In this document: positions 1 through 5,847 of the stretch, piece by piece
Layout: each line of letters opens with the position of its first letter
Numbering within the stretch: position 1 is the stretch's first letter
DNA from: Clostridiales bacterium
GTDB lineage: Bacteria; Bacillota; Clostridia; Tissierellales; Sedimentibacteraceae
Reading direction: 5' to 3'
DNA: 7,844 nt
NCBI GenBank assembly: GCA_003457065.1
Contig: DMJQ01000051.1
Span: 1,540 to 9,383, forward strand
Notes under the pieces: model-generated
Told to the model about the DNA's origin: nothing
Databases searched by the model: none
Seen by the model: the letters and a program-made list of their open reading frames with translations, nothing else
Translations under genes and position numbers: made by a program

Positions 1-18
1 TTAAGTTTGTGGAATTCC

Positions 19-168
19 ATGATTTCAGTTACGAACCTCGCAAAACAATTCAAGTCCACAGATAAACCAGCTGTTGATAACGCCAGTTTCAAGGTTGGGG
101 AAGGCGAATTTGTCTTCCTTGGCTCTAATTTAGTTCGTAAAACTACAACAGTCTCTATACTTTTGAGC
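19..168 (+). pseudogene. ABC transporter ATP-binding subunit, N-terminal stub
   Basis: About the first 50 residues from ATG 19 read like the start of an ABC-transporter ATPase: an MISVTNLAKQF opening, a VDNASFKV stretch like the usual strand before the nucleotide-binding loop, then GSNLVRKTTT where a working Walker A would read GPNGAGKTTT. The glycine-rich part of the P-loop is therefore already damaged, although the lysine and threonines remain. Homology stops near position 168. The frame then runs on without a stop through the ribosome binding site and into the next gene, giving a chimeric frame to 501. No Q-loop, signature motif, Walker B or H-loop follows, so this cannot be a functional ATPase. 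I infer a deletion that removed some 200 codons and joined the stub to the leader of the downstream gene. The true start could also lie left of the window, but ATG 19 fits the family. Confidence 0.6.
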
Positions 169-207
169 TTTGAATATGAGCTATTATTATATTTGAGGAG
201 GTATAAA

Positions 208-501
208 ATGGCAGATGTTAATTTAATAGTTTCATCTAATGTAAAAAAAATATTGCCGGATGCAATGATTGAGTATCTTTGGAAACTTGTATTACATAAG
301 GAATGGCGAACAAGTGAGAGTCAGTCATTTGTCCTTGAAGTCGGAAAATTGAGTGGACAAAATGTTCAAGATATATTTCATGTATACAATTTTGACAATT
401 CGATAGAAAAACATCGGATATTTGGGCTGGAACCTGTTAACTGCAAACTTCGTGTATGGAAGTCTCAAAATGGTTATCAAATGTCATTAAGTGAGAATTA
501 A
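208..501 (+). CDS. DUF960-like small protein (97 aa), function unknown
   Basis: The start at ATG 208 is chosen because GAGGAGGT (195-202) sits five bases before it. The longer frame from position 7 is an accident of fusion with the ABC stub. The protein is small and soluble-looking, with no signal peptide or membrane segment. Its layout resembles the DUF960 family from memory: an N-terminal helix containing ILPDAMIEYLWKL, a middle strand pair (QDIFHVYNF, then IEKHRIF), and a C-terminal EPVNCKLRVWKSQNGYQMSL strand pair equivalent to the family's closing P-V-x-x-K-x-x-V/W...M-x-L segment. DUF960 proteins are about 90-105 residues, so the length fits. Their function is unknown; they occur in Firmicutes genomes, including on mobile elements. 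The gene appears intact. No clear promoter precedes it. A less likely alternative is an unrelated orphan. Confidence 0.6.
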   Translation: MADVNLIVSSNVKKILPDAMIEYLWKLVLHKEWRTSESQSFVLEVGKLSGQNVQDIFHVYNFDNSIEKHRIFGLEPVNCKLRVWKSQNGYQMSLSEN

Positions 502-565
502 GATGTTGCCATTTTGAATAAGCAAAGATTAAGATGATTTTATTGAATGAAAATTAAAAAAATAA

Positions 566-760
566 ATGGAGAATATATATGATAAAAGTTCAATGGGTCC
601 TGTTTGTAAAAATAAGACAAGATTACAAATACGGGAAGACACAGAGCTGAAAAACTTTCCGCTGTTCTGTCCAAAATGCAAACAGGAAACACTAATAAAT
701 ATAACACAATTAAATATGTCAGTTATCAAAGAGCCAGACGCTAAGACGCAGAGCCGATAA
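566..760 (+). pseudogene. cysteine-rich KTR protein, frameshifted near its start
   Basis: The frame from about 594 onward is an unmistakable cysteine-rich KTR protein (the PF14205 type): NKTRLQIREDTELKNFPLF, then the CPKC zinc-ribbon half, ending in KEPDAKTQSR. The family is common as small cargo in Tn916-like conjugative elements, downstream of resistance genes. Normal members begin with a WxxCPVC motif. Here the only start with a good ribosome binding site (GGAG at 568-571, ATG 579) opens MIKVQWVL and is then out of frame with the rest. The simplest reading is loss of one 7-base unit (GTCCTGT) from a tandem GTCCTGTGTCCTGT that encoded VLCPVC. The alternative in-frame ATG at 566 has no Shine-Dalgarno and gives GPVC instead of CPVC, so the first zinc pair loses a cysteine. 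Either way the product is damaged. The gene ends inside its own terminator. Confidence 0.75.
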
Positions 761-803
761 CTTGTGAGGTAATGTAATACTCGCATGTATCGGCTCTTTT
801 TTT
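750..803 (+). terminator. intrinsic terminator overlapping the KTR stop codon
   Basis: AGAGCCGATA (750-759) pairs perfectly with TATCGGCTCT (788-797), followed by a run of T to 803. The left arm includes the last codons and most of the TAA stop of the KTR gene, so coding sequence and terminator are fused. It closes the KTR transcript and insulates the toxin-antitoxin locus that follows. Confidence 0.8.
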
Positions 804-921
804 ATACATGCCGATCAAATAGGCAGATTAGACTGTCTTGCGTTATCATGTTTTTTCATATTGAGCAAATAACACAAAAGACAAACCTGTTCAATGTTAG
901 TAAATGCGGGCTTGTTTTTAA

Positions 922-950
922 TTGCTAAAAATTAGAAAATAGTATATAAT
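922..950 (+). promoter_or_regulatory. predicted sigma-A promoter for mntA-hepT
   Basis: TTGCTA (922-927) and TATAAT (945-950) are separated by 17 bases, with the start codon of mntA 52 bases downstream of the -10 box. The -10 is perfect; the -35 matches four of six consensus bases. It is the best promoter in the 804-1002 spacer, which otherwise holds no gene that I can see. Confidence 0.55.
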
Positions 951-1002
951 AACCTAAATAAGTTTGAAAGTTAGGAGAAGCCTTAATAAGGAGGTTGATA
1001 CC

Positions 1003-1316
1003 ATGAGTTCTGATACTATTTCAATTGAAAAGATAAAAGAAGCAATAATCCGGTAAGTAAAGCGATATTATTCGGATCATATGCTAAAGGTAAAGCTTCT
1101 AAGAACAGTGACATAGACTTATACATTGATACAAAAGGGAAGTTAAAGGGCTTGGACTTTGTTGGATTGCTTGAAAACCTTTCCGATGCTTTAGGTAAAG
1201 ATATAGACTTAATTGATAAGTCACATATAGAACCTGATTCTTTATTAACCCAAGAGATTGAAAGCGGAGGAACGGTAATATATGAAAAATCAGAAAATTA
1301 TTCAAAAGATAATTAA
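1003..1316 (+). pseudogene. mntA: MntA-type minimal nucleotidyltransferase antitoxin, frameshifted
   Basis: ATG 1003 follows a perfect AAGGAGGT (988-995) and opens MSSDTISIEKIKEAII, but the frame stops at TAA 1054. One base back, the frame resumes as VSKAILFGSYAKGKASKNSD and runs to TAA 1314-1316. It carries the complete GSX10DXD motif of the MntA nucleotidyltransferase family: GS, ten residues, then DID. Known MntA enzymes transfer AMP units onto the HepT toxin and so neutralise it. Family members have several more residues between the first helix and the VSKAILFGS strand, so I infer a small deletion of 3n+1 bases near 1047-1056 rather than a simple one-base loss. The gene overlaps hepT by 35 bases, the usual arrangement of this operon. 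As written, the catalytic part could only be made by internal initiation or frameshifting. Confidence 0.82.
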
Positions 1317-1568
1317 TTATATTGACTCTGTATTAAAATATACAAGTAATATTACCTATGATGAATTTCAAAGTAACAGTAAGAAGCATGCGTGTTTAAT
1401 TTGAGTCAAATTGGTGAACTAACCAATAAACTTGATAAAGAATATATAACTGAATATCCCAATATTCCATGGTTTAAAATGAAGAGCTTAAGAAATTGTA
1501 TTGTTCATGATTATGAGGGTGAAAATCTGAAATTAATATGGGAAATTATTGATAAGGATTCTTTCTAA
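1282..1568 (+). pseudogene. hepT: HepT-type RNase toxin, frameshifted
   Basis: From ATG 1282 the frame reads MKNQKIIQKIINYIDSVLKY and stops at TGA 1402, after HACLI. Moving back one base at about 1395, the frame continues as FNLSQIGELTNKL and ends at TAA 1566-1568. The second half contains RNCIVHDY, the RX4HXY motif that marks the HepT/HEPN RNase active site; the tyrosine is the residue AMPylated by MntA. The total of about 95 residues is slightly below the usual 110-140. A single missing base in the GTGTTT stretch at 1393-1397 explains the break. With the motif downstream of the stop, no active toxin is expected, which fits the antitoxin also being broken. Both halves remain highly recognisable, so the damage is either recent or a sequencing artefact. 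Confidence 0.82.
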
Positions 1569-1580
1569 GAAGGTGATGGT

Positions 1581-2501
1581 ATGAATAAAATATATCAAAA
1601 GGCAAGAAAATTTATTTATCGTAATGCAAGACCGCTCGATTTGGCACGGTGGCAGTATCATTTTGAAAATGGGAGCAAAAATGCTGTACTAAATACTTTG
1701 GCATATTATCAAAATACGGATGGCGGGTTTGGTCATGCACTTGAACCTGATGCTTGGAATCCAAACTCTGCTCCAATTCAAACCTGGACTGCAATAGAAA
1801 TACTGCGTGAGATTGGTTTTATCGATAACACACACCCGATTATCAAAGGGATCTTGTATTATCTTGAAAGTGGTAGCGATTTCGACGGAAAGTTTTGGTA
1901 CAATACAATAAAAAGCAATAACAATTATCCTCACGCTCCATGGTGGCATACCGAAAGCGACAGTACTTGCCATAATGATTATAACCCAACGGCTTGCCTT
2001 GCAGGATTTATTATCCGTTTTGCAGACAAAAATAGCAAATTTTATAAAATTGGTTGTCGTATTGTGAAGGAAGCTTTTGAGCAATTAATATCCGGCAAAA
2101 GACAAAATGACATGCATACAACAGCCTGCTACATTAGACTCATGCAATATATAGAAGAAACTGGGGAAAATGACATCATTGAATTACCGGCTTTAAGAGC
2201 TGAATTACTTGAACAAGTGAAAAACAGTATAACCCATAACACAGCAGATTGGGAAACACTATACATCTGCAAGCCGTCACAGTTTTTTAACACGAAGGAC
2301 AGCATTTTCTATACAGAAAACAAAGATATTGCCGAATATGAATGCGAATATATCATAAAAACACAGCTTGACGATGGATCATGGAGTATTCCCTGGGGTT
2401 GGAACAATTATTCAGAAGAGTGGTCTGTTAGTAAAAATTGGTGGAAGGCAAATGGTATCATATTAAACATACTGTATTTGCAAGGCCTTGGTAAATTATA
2501 A
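1581..2501 (+). CDS. alpha/alpha-toroid (terpenoid cyclase/prenyltransferase-like) protein, 306 aa
   Basis: The protein lacks a signal peptide and membrane segments and is rich in aromatic residues. It shows repeats of the terpenoid-cyclase/protein-prenyltransferase type: YQNTDGGFGHALEPD (residues 43-57) and QLDDGSWSIPWGW (262-274), both resembling QW-type motifs, with helix pairs between them such as PTACLAGFIIRF (136-147) and NWWKANGIILNILYL (286-300). Other conserved-looking spots are HAPWWHTES (118-126) and CHNDYNP (130-136). I do not see the DCTAE or DXDD acid motifs of squalene-hopene cyclases, so cyclase activity should not be assumed; such single-toroid proteins in Firmicutes are uncharacterised. 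The start is set by a moderate AAGGTGATG-type site just upstream. It begins 12 bases after hepT, so it probably shares that promoter, and a strong terminator lies about 90 bases downstream. The frame is intact, unlike its neighbours. Confidence 0.7.
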   Translation: MNKIYQKARKFIYRNARPLDLARWQYHFENGSKNAVLNTLAYYQNTDGGFGHALEPDAWNPNSAPIQTWTAIEILREIGFIDNTHPIIKGILYYLESGSDFDGKFWYNTIKSNNNYPHAPWWHTESDSTCHNDYNPTACLAGFIIRFADKNSKFYKIGCRIVKEAFEQLISGKRQNDMHTTACYIRLMQYIEETGENDIIELPALRAELLEQVKNSITHNTADWETLYICKPSQFFNTKDSIFYTENKDIAEYECEYIIKTQLDDGSWSIPWGWNNYSEEWSVSKNWWKANGIILNILYLQGLGKL

Positions 2502-2537
2502 CCCAATAAAGCAGGCTTTCAATAGTTTATCTTATTC

Positions 2538-2780
2538 ATGTCCGTTACAATACTTGAAACGGTATTTACTCAAATAATAATAAGATCTATGTAAAACTCC
2601 TCAATTTGAGGAGTTTTTTATGTGCACCGATAATACCACCAAGTAAGTATAATTTATTCCTGACATTAAACACCGAAAGTAAATTCTCCCGGCAGGCAAA
2701 ATACCATATGCTTATATTTAAGCAAAAGCTGTTAATTGAACCCAGCTATTTGTAGCTCACATATTTGATGAATCCATTAC
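2538..2780 (-). repeat. partial second copy of the DMT locus (deleted pseudogene)
   Basis: This segment repeats the DMT transporter locus at 3923-4388 in the same orientation. Positions 2623-2780 match 4230-4388 with six substitutions and one missing base (in the stretch around 2715-2720), and the first 70 or so bases are identical. That part encodes residues 24-76 of the transporter on the minus strand, now frameshifted and without a start. Positions 2538-2622 match 3923-4020 more loosely: both contain an ATACTTGAAACGGT block, an AAAACTCCTCAA terminator arm and a T run. The bases matching 4021-4229, encoding the transporter C-terminus, are absent, so the terminator is joined directly to the middle of the gene. 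Homology stops abruptly at CCATTAC/CTGTC on the right. Confidence 0.88.
2593..2619 (+). terminator. intrinsic terminator after the toroid gene
   Basis: AAAACTCCTCAA (2593-2604) is complementary to TTGAGGAGTTTT (2606-2617), with T continuing to 2619. The realistic hairpin is CTCCTC-AATTT-GAGGAG. The A run on one side and T run on the other make it usable from both strands. It belongs to the duplicated DMT segment, where it originally followed the transporter on the minus strand, and now ends the plus-strand toroid transcript. Confidence 0.8.
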
Positions 2781-2825
2781 CTGTCAAACAGCAACTCCTT
2801 AAAATTGAGAAGCTTTTGTATTTTA

Positions 2826-2860
2826 AAGTTAATGATGGTGTCTGGTACAACCATTAACTT
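2826..2860. other. imperfect hairpin in the 2781-2980 spacer
   Basis: AAGTTAA (2826-2832) pairs with TTAACTT (2854-2860), and TGGT (2836-2839) with ACCA (2850-2853), leaving a three-base bulge. No T run follows on either strand, so I do not call it a terminator. The spacer 2781-2980 has no gene that I can support; it holds this hairpin and the inverted repeats ahead of the next gene. Confidence 0.35.
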
Positions 2861-2901
2861 ATAGATATTTAAACAACAAAAATTAATTACTTCAAGCAAA
2901 T

Positions 2902-2941
2902 TATTGTTTAGAACAATATATAATTTAGAGAATATATTGTT
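2902..2941 (+). promoter_or_regulatory. nested inverted repeats with TATAAT, ahead of the two-repeat protein
   Basis: Three related half-sites occur in alternating orientation: TATTGTT (2902-2908), AACAATATAT (2912-2921) and ATATATTGTT (2932-2941). The second and third form a perfect 10-base inverted repeat with a 10-base spacer; the first and second form a 7-base inverted repeat with a 3-base spacer. A TATAAT (2919-2924) lies inside, without a convincing -35 at normal spacing. Placement 40 bases before ATG 2981 suggests a promoter that a dimeric regulator could cover, or an alternative RNA fold. In such AT-rich sequence chance remains possible. Confidence 0.4.
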
Positions 2942-2980
2942 TATATACGAATATATTAATTTGAAAAGTGAGGAAATTAA

Positions 2981-3598
2981 ATGATTAATTTTATTGATTT
3001 AATTAGATGGGTGAATAATCCGGTAATAAGTCCTAATAATGCAGTAATAAATGTAAATGATGCTGTAATAGAAGAAATATTTCATGATAATAGAACAAGT
3101 TTTGTAACAATTTCATATAGAGTACGTGATTTTAACATAATTCTTACGGAACTTGTAACATTGGTGGTTGACAGAAATACAATTATAAGAAACAGACAAG
3201 GACGAAGAATTAGCGTTAGAGATTTGACGGTAGGGAATGTTGTAGATGCAAGTTTTTCAGCTGTAATGACAAGAAGTATACCTCCACAATCAAGAGCATT
3301 TATGATAACTGTAGTAAGAGAAGAGATAAATCCATTACCTAATTTTCCTAATGTAGTTGAGGATAGAATTATGGAAATTGATACAAGAAATAATTTTCTT
3401 GTAACAGGTAATCCAAATGACATAATGAGTCAAATGCGTTTTGTAGTAAATAATATGACAAATATTTTTAATAGGAGGGGAAATAGAATAAGTTTCAGAG
3501 ATTTAAGACCTGGACAGATGATTAGAGTTGAGCATGCAGATTTTATGACAGCAAGTATACCTCCTCAAACTACTGCACTTAACATTTGGGTATTATAG
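2981..3598 (+). CDS. two-repeat beta-rich protein of unknown function, 205 aa
   Basis: ATG 2981 follows a GTGAGGA site at proper distance. The protein has two tandem copies of one domain, about residues 27-112 and 124-205. Both end in the same pattern: (R/N)(R/Q)xGxRIS(V/F)RDL near residues 72-82 and 165-175, then xxGxxxxxxxxxxM, then SIPPQ (99-103 and 192-196) and a closing hydrophobic strand (MITVV; NIWVL). This alternation of short strands with a DLxxG turn resembles DUF5666-like beta-barrel domains, but that is pattern resemblance only. There is no signal peptide, membrane segment or cysteine. Arginine is unusually frequent and almost always AGA, and the region is very AT-rich. The gene stands alone between nested inverted repeats and a strong terminator, and is flanked by the two copies of the DMT segment. 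The function cannot be read from sequence. Confidence 0.8.
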   Translation: MINFIDLIRWVNNPVISPNNAVINVNDAVIEEIFHDNRTSFVTISYRVRDFNIILTELVTLVVDRNTIIRNRQGRRISVRDLTVGNVVDASFSAVMTRSIPPQSRAFMITVVREEINPLPNFPNVVEDRIMEIDTRNNFLVTGNPNDIMSQMRFVVNNMTNIFNRRGNRISFRDLRPGQMIRVEHADFMTASIPPQTTALNIWVL

Positions 3599-3674
3599 AA
3601 ATTAGAAACTTATTGAATACGTTTCATGAGATATTGCGATATTATGCTACTTTATCGTCATGAAATTTTATTTT

Positions 3675-3717
3675 AAAAAACTGATAATATGATTTTTAGA
3701 TCAATTATCAGTTTTTT
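3675..3717 (+). terminator. strong intrinsic terminator after the two-repeat protein
   Basis: AAAAAACTGATAAT (3675-3688) and ATTATCAGTTTTTT (3704-3717) form a perfect 14-base stem with a 15-base loop. It lies 77 bases after the stop codon and is symmetrical enough to work in both directions. Confidence 0.85.
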
Positions 3718-3838
3718 AAGTTTAACCTTATTAGAATCATGCTATATACTAATGTTTAATATGGTTTCAATAAGACTGTATATCCAACTGTGTAAATAGT
3801 AATGCTATTCAAAAGGAAAATAAAAGGAGAAAGAAACC

Positions 3839-3937
3839 ATGACACAGTTGAACGAAAAAGAAAAGCAGTTAGTAACACTGATAAGTGAGGAGTGCAGTAG
3901 CCATGGAATAAATTATACTCCCTATGTCCATTATTAA
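3839..3937 (+). pseudogene. truncated gene start, 32 codons, family not recognised
   Basis: ATG 3839 has a convincing AAAGGAGA ribosome binding site, and the first residues (MTQLNEKEKQLVTLISEEC) look like a genuine amphipathic N-terminal helix. The frame stops at TAA 3935-3937. The coding-like character ends where the DMT repeat begins (about 3923), so the last residues are read from repeat sequence. I infer that a longer gene was cut here when the repeated segment arrived or was rearranged. I do not recognise the family from so short a piece. Confidence 0.45.
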
Positions 3938-4388
3938 TACCATACTTGAAACGGTCTCCGCTCAAACCACAATAAATTCAATGTGAAAAACTCCTCAAGC
4001 TTGAGCAATTTTTTGATGCGGTCAAATTCTACTTCTTAAAAATAACAATTCCTGCTATCATTAGAGCTACACCAATTAGTTTCCTCCATTCAAAACACAT
4101 CTTGTCAGTACCGAACAATCCAAAAACTTCAATTATACAGGAAACTACAAGCTGTGCCAATAAAATTAGCATTGTAGCATATATAGGTCCTAAATCTGAT
4201 ATGCTTTTAATAACGGTGAATGTAATAAATGCACCGATAATACCACCAAGTAAGTATAATTTATTCCTGACATTAAACACCGAAAGTAAATTCTCCCGGC
4301 CGGTAAAATACCACATGCTTATACTTATAGCAAAAGCTGTTAATTGAACCCAGCTATTTGTAGCCCACATATTCGATGAATCCATTAC
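3923..4388 (-). repeat. full-length copy of the DMT segment repeated at 2538-2780
   Basis: This is the complete counterpart of the damaged copy on the left, in direct orientation, with about 1.1 kb between the copies. It includes the 3' flank, the terminator and most of the transporter gene. The shared left edge, near ATGTCC in both copies, abuts unrelated sequence: the tail of the toroid gene at one copy and the truncated 3839 gene at the other. That suggests a defined breakpoint. Confidence 0.85.
3986..4005 (-). terminator. terminator of the DMT transporter gene
   Basis: CTCAAG/CTTGAG (3994-4005) is a perfect 12-base palindrome. Read on the minus strand it is followed by GAG and five T (plus-strand A run 3986-3990). 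It lies 24 bases beyond the stop codon. The extended stem seen in the left copy is degraded here, so it is probably weaker. Confidence 0.5.
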
Positions 4389-4457
4389 ACGAGTATTAAA
4401 AACACCTTGAACACTCATTAACAATCCAGCCATCAATGCAAAAAAAATACCGATCAT
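4029..4457 (-). CDS. DMT-family transporter, YdcZ/DUF606 type (142 aa)
   Basis: A very hydrophobic protein with about five membrane helices, at roughly residues 2-20, 35-52, 67-83, 91-111 and 126-141, linked by short loops. The opening MIGIFFALMAGLLMSVQGVFNTRV, the second-helix NSWVQLTAF and the DLGPIYATMLILLAQL segment are typical of the YdcZ (DUF606) small drug/metabolite transporters, normally 140-150 residues, so it is full length. Substrates of this group are mostly unknown; it acts in the cytoplasmic membrane, often as paired subunits or dimers. The start is fixed by AGGAGG five bases upstream (4463-4468 on the plus strand), behind a plausible promoter. A frameshifted copy of residues 24-76 lies at 2623-2780. 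Confidence 0.88.
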   Translation of the reverse strand: MIGIFFALMAGLLMSVQGVFNTRVMDSSNMWATNSWVQLTAFAISISMWYFTGRENLLSVFNVRNKLYLLGGIIGAFITFTVIKSISDLGPIYATMLILLAQLVVSCIIEVFGLFGTDKMCFEWRKLIGVALMIAGIVIFKK

Positions 4458-4479
4458 ATAATCCTCCTATTAAAGTTGT

Positions 4480-4508
4480 ATTATCCATAGTATTTCTCAA
4501 AAATCCAA
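4480..4508 (-). promoter_or_regulatory. predicted promoter of the DMT transporter
   Basis: On the minus strand TTGGAT (4508-4503) and GATAAT (4485-4480) are 17 bases apart, 22 bases before the start codon. The -10 matches five of six bases and the -35 only three. The rest of the 358-base spacer 4458-4815 shows one small palindrome, ACTCTT-A-AAGAGT (4616-4628), and no gene. Confidence 0.45.
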
Positions 4509-4815
4509 TCTAAGTAAAATTACTTCGCTAATTATTAGAAAAATACATTTATATAAATGCTACAGTTTGGATTTTGATGCCATTATTAATAAGAAGTGAT
4601 AATAGTTATAACTTTACTCTTAAAGAGTCATATTGTATGACAGACAATTTAATATTTGAAAAGGGAGGAACGTTGCTCTTTCTTTCAGAATTTCGACAAG
4701 TGACTTTTTGATTCACCTAAATCAAGACGCTATTTCAAATTTATAACATATTTTCTTTGGAATCTCAAAAACTAATGAAAATAGTCGCCAAAGTAAAGTG
4801 GGACAGACTTTTCTT

Positions 4816-4980
4816 TCACAATCTATTCACCAGCTTTTTTAAATTTGTGTACGCAAATAAGAGGTTCAATTCCAATTTAACTCTTGAAAAACCTCTGTGT
4901 TTTGCATAGCGCATGCCATGAAGTTCTTTAGCATCCGAAAAAACCCGTTCAATGGTTTTACTTCTATGCGCGCTAAACAT
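4816..4980 (-). pseudogene. IS1182-type transposase, C-terminal remnant
   Basis: On the minus strand 54 codons read HRSKTIERVFSDAKELHGMR, then YAKHRGFSRVKLELNLLFAY and TNLKKLVNRL, ending in TGA at 4818-4816. This is the characteristic C-terminal block of IS1182-family DDE transposases: KTIERVFxDAKExHGMRY carries the last catalytic glutamate region, followed by the RGL-like helix and N-LKKL. Everything upstream is missing; stop codons close the frame at 4983 and beyond. The remnant abuts the tail of the GNAT gene 40 bases away. I could not define inverted ends, so the insertion sequence boundaries are unknown. The element cannot move itself. Confidence 0.85.
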
Positions 4981-5019
4981 TTATCAGTAATAGTACAATT
5001 ATAATGAAGAAAATGCTTA

Positions 5020-5518
5020 TTAGCATAGGTCAATCCAATAGATTTGCTGAGTTTTACCTTCATAAATATTTTCACAAGTTAATATGCCGCCACAACTAAT
5101 TGCAGTTTTCATTGAAGGAACATTATCTTTATCACAATTATATGCTTCATTTAAAGCAAGTAAAAGTTGCTGTTTCCCATAACCTTTTCTTCGTTCCGAT
5201 GGGCGAATTCCATAACCTATATGCCCACCATGCTTTTCTAATTCAGGAGTTAGTAAGTGGCGTAGCTGTATACTTCCAATGATTTTATTATCAGTTTTTC
5301 TGACAGAAAAAAATGTACTTGCATGGACATTATTTCTCAGTTTATCTTTTTTAATTGAAAGAACAAGTTCGAGCCATTCATCAAAATTATTAGCTCTGGC
5401 TATGCCACAACTTCCACTTATCTGAGTTTCCCCGAAGTCAAAAAATTCCTGTCTATATTCTAAAAATGGCTTCTTTTAATTCAAAAAAAGGTCTTATGAT
5501 AATCAATTCATTTGTCAT
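5020..5518 (-). pseudogene. GNAT-family N-acetyltransferase, frameshifted
   Basis: From ATG at 5518-5516, with AGAGGTG just upstream, the minus strand reads MTNELIIIRPFFELKEA and is thrown out of frame at a run of five T (plus-strand A at 5462-5466). One base fewer restores a continuous frame to TAA 5022-5020. It contains LEYRQEFFDFGE, FDEWLELV, IIGSIQLRH, GGHIGYGIRPSERRKGYGKQ and a final QQIYWIDLC. The RRKGYG segment is the acetyl-CoA pyrophosphate-binding loop and GGHIGYGIRPSERRKGYG is the core of a common Firmicutes GNAT subfamily whose members end in YWIDL. Compared with that subfamily, about ten residues seem absent between LNEAYN and CDKDN, removing a core strand. Length would be 165 residues against the usual 170-175. 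With two lesions it is probably non-functional. The substrate cannot be told. Confidence 0.85.
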
Positions 5519-5847
5519 ATCGCACCTCTACAAATATAAATTTTATTCATTCTCACATTATACACATTATGGCTCAAATAAGAAACCTAAAAGAAAAGAT
5601 GCCGACATTTTGAAAGCTTTTTATGTGTGCCGACATGAGCGTAAAGTTATCGGTGAAAGTCGAGATATATTATAAAAAACAGTTGTATGATAGGTTTTCT
5701 TTTTATTATAATAAAGTCACAGGATCTGTGTACGCTATGTTTTCAGAGGGAATTTATAGATGTTTAGTAGCTTCTTATCCATAAATTTTAGGCAACCTGA
5801 CATCACTGTAATATGAGCTTTGTTGTACATTTCAATTTCATTTTTTT
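5519..5847. other. spacer without a supportable gene
   Basis: This stretch lies upstream of the GNAT pseudogene. A 53-codon plus-strand frame (ATG 5623 to TAA 5784, opening MCADMSVKLSVKVEIYYKKQ) is open but has no ribosome binding site and no family that I recognise. I see no strong promoter or hairpin. Confidence 0.4.

Noticed and set aside
163..190. TTGAGC and TATTAT, 16 bases apart, before the DUF960-like gene
   Set aside because: Transcription would start inside the Shine-Dalgarno sequence, so it cannot be a useful promoter for that gene.
529..786. Minus-strand 85-codon frame opposite the KTR gene
   Set aside because: It is the antisense of a recognisable gene and terminator, and has no family resemblance.
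1099..1305. Minus-strand 68-codon frame
   Set aside because: It lies antisense to mntA, whose catalytic motif is on the plus strand.
1689..2084. Minus-strand 131-codon frame inside the 306-residue gene
   Set aside because: It is a shadow of the plus-strand gene, which has a ribosome binding site and recognisable repeats.
3082..3423. Minus-strand 113-codon frame
   Set aside because: It is antisense to the two-repeat protein; its hydrophobic look comes from the AT-rich complement.
4866..5075. Minus-strand 69-codon frame spanning the GNAT tail and the transposase remnant
   Set aside because: It is an out-of-frame reading across two recognisable pseudogenes, which explain the sequence better in other frames.
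5623..5784. Plus-strand 53-codon frame
   Set aside because: It is open but lacks a ribosome binding site and any recognisable motif; probably chance.
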